From: Deltaproteobacteria bacterium
GTDB lineage: Bacteria > Myxococcota_A > Polyangia > HGW-17
DNA: 64,000 nt
Assembly (NCBI GenBank): GCA_016937155.1
Contig: JAFGWM010000024.1
Span: 43,823-107,822, forward strand
Reading direction: 5' to 3'
Shown: piece by piece, positions 63,984 through 64,000 of the stretch
How positions within the stretch are numbered: position 1 is the first letter of the stretch
How the letters are laid out: each line of letters begins with the position of its first letter
Notes under the pieces: generated by a model
The model's database searches: none
Told to the model about the DNA's origin: nothing
What the model saw: only the letters and a program-made list of their open reading frames with translations
Program-made: the position numbers and the translations under genes

Positions 63984-64000
63984 GAAATCTATACTCCCAA

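Noticed and set aside
1..64000. CRISPR arrays, IS elements, prophage, rRNA and tRNA genes
   Set aside because: No regular spaced repeats, transposase motifs, phage genes or RNA-gene folds were found on either strand by reading; a dedicated search could still detect a diverged tRNA.

Overview
The window looks like chromosomal DNA of an AT-rich Gram-negative bacterium (about 40% G+C by eye). An outer membrane is implied by a LamB-type porin, many lipoprotein signal peptides and type IV pilus minor pilins. The gene content (RecBCD, a PEGA protein, Cys-rich repeats fused to a CAP domain, FHA-GGDEF, DUF4912 beside GH57, large hybrid histidine kinases) resembles what is commonly seen in deltaproteobacterial/Myxococcota-type lineages. 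This is an inference and no species is proposed. About 47 protein-coding genes were found, densely packed and often overlapping by 1-20 bp. No rRNA, tRNA, CRISPR array, insertion sequence or prophage was recognised.

Layout. 1-1654 (+): end of a PilV-like gene, then PilW-like and FimT/GspH-like minor pilins. 1655-4084 (-): a three-gene operon of unknown function with two zinc-ribbon proteins, preceded by a consensus -35 and a palindrome over the -10. 4338-8607 (+): urocanate hydratase, then an ABC ATPase, permease and small membrane protein. 8621-10254: thymidine kinase (+) and class II aldolase (-), convergent. 10317-13121 (-): a modular surface lipoprotein and a PEGA/TPR-like protein. 13326-19523 (+): membrane-linked metallophosphoesterase, lone GroES, a B12-binding/radical-SAM-like protein without its cluster cysteines, a fused double deoxynucleoside kinase, and a small membrane protein. 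19517-24227 (-): coiled-coil protein, glycerol kinase and FHA-GGDEF, tightly packed. 24446-28097 (-): LamB-like porin and GH13 amylase lipoprotein, a likely alpha-glucan uptake pair. 28464-30635 (+): ComEA-like protein and a large lipoprotein. 30638-32767 (-): HD hydrolase, TPR protein and isoprenylcysteine-methyltransferase-like enzyme. 32852-36340 (-): an RND permease fused to two cyclic-nucleotide-binding-like domains. 36559-36957 (-): OsmC. 37181-45012 (-): recC-recB-recD. 45205-50446 (+): CAP/Cys-rich lipoprotein, then PhoH (PIN+ATPase), MBOAT-like acyltransferase and a small lipoprotein. 50588-52564 (+): histidine ammonia-lyase. 52843-59256 (+): DUF4912, GH57, L,D-transpeptidase, a lipoprotein resembling the SecD periplasmic domain, uppS and cdsA. 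59237-63983 (-): two hybrid sensor kinases.

How the genes fit together. Histidine is degraded by HutH and HutU, encoded 44 kb apart. Alpha-glucans are handled at the surface (porin, amylase) and internally (GH57). Envelope synthesis (UppS, CdsA, L,D-transpeptidase) shares an apparent transcript with the GH57/DUF4912 pair. DNA repair is represented by RecBCD, and deoxynucleoside salvage by Tdk plus the fused kinase. The observations most worth following up are the cluster-less radical-SAM-like protein, the fused kinase, the RND-cNMP fusion, the SecD-like lipoprotein, and the uncharacterised zinc-ribbon and PhoH-MBOAT operons.
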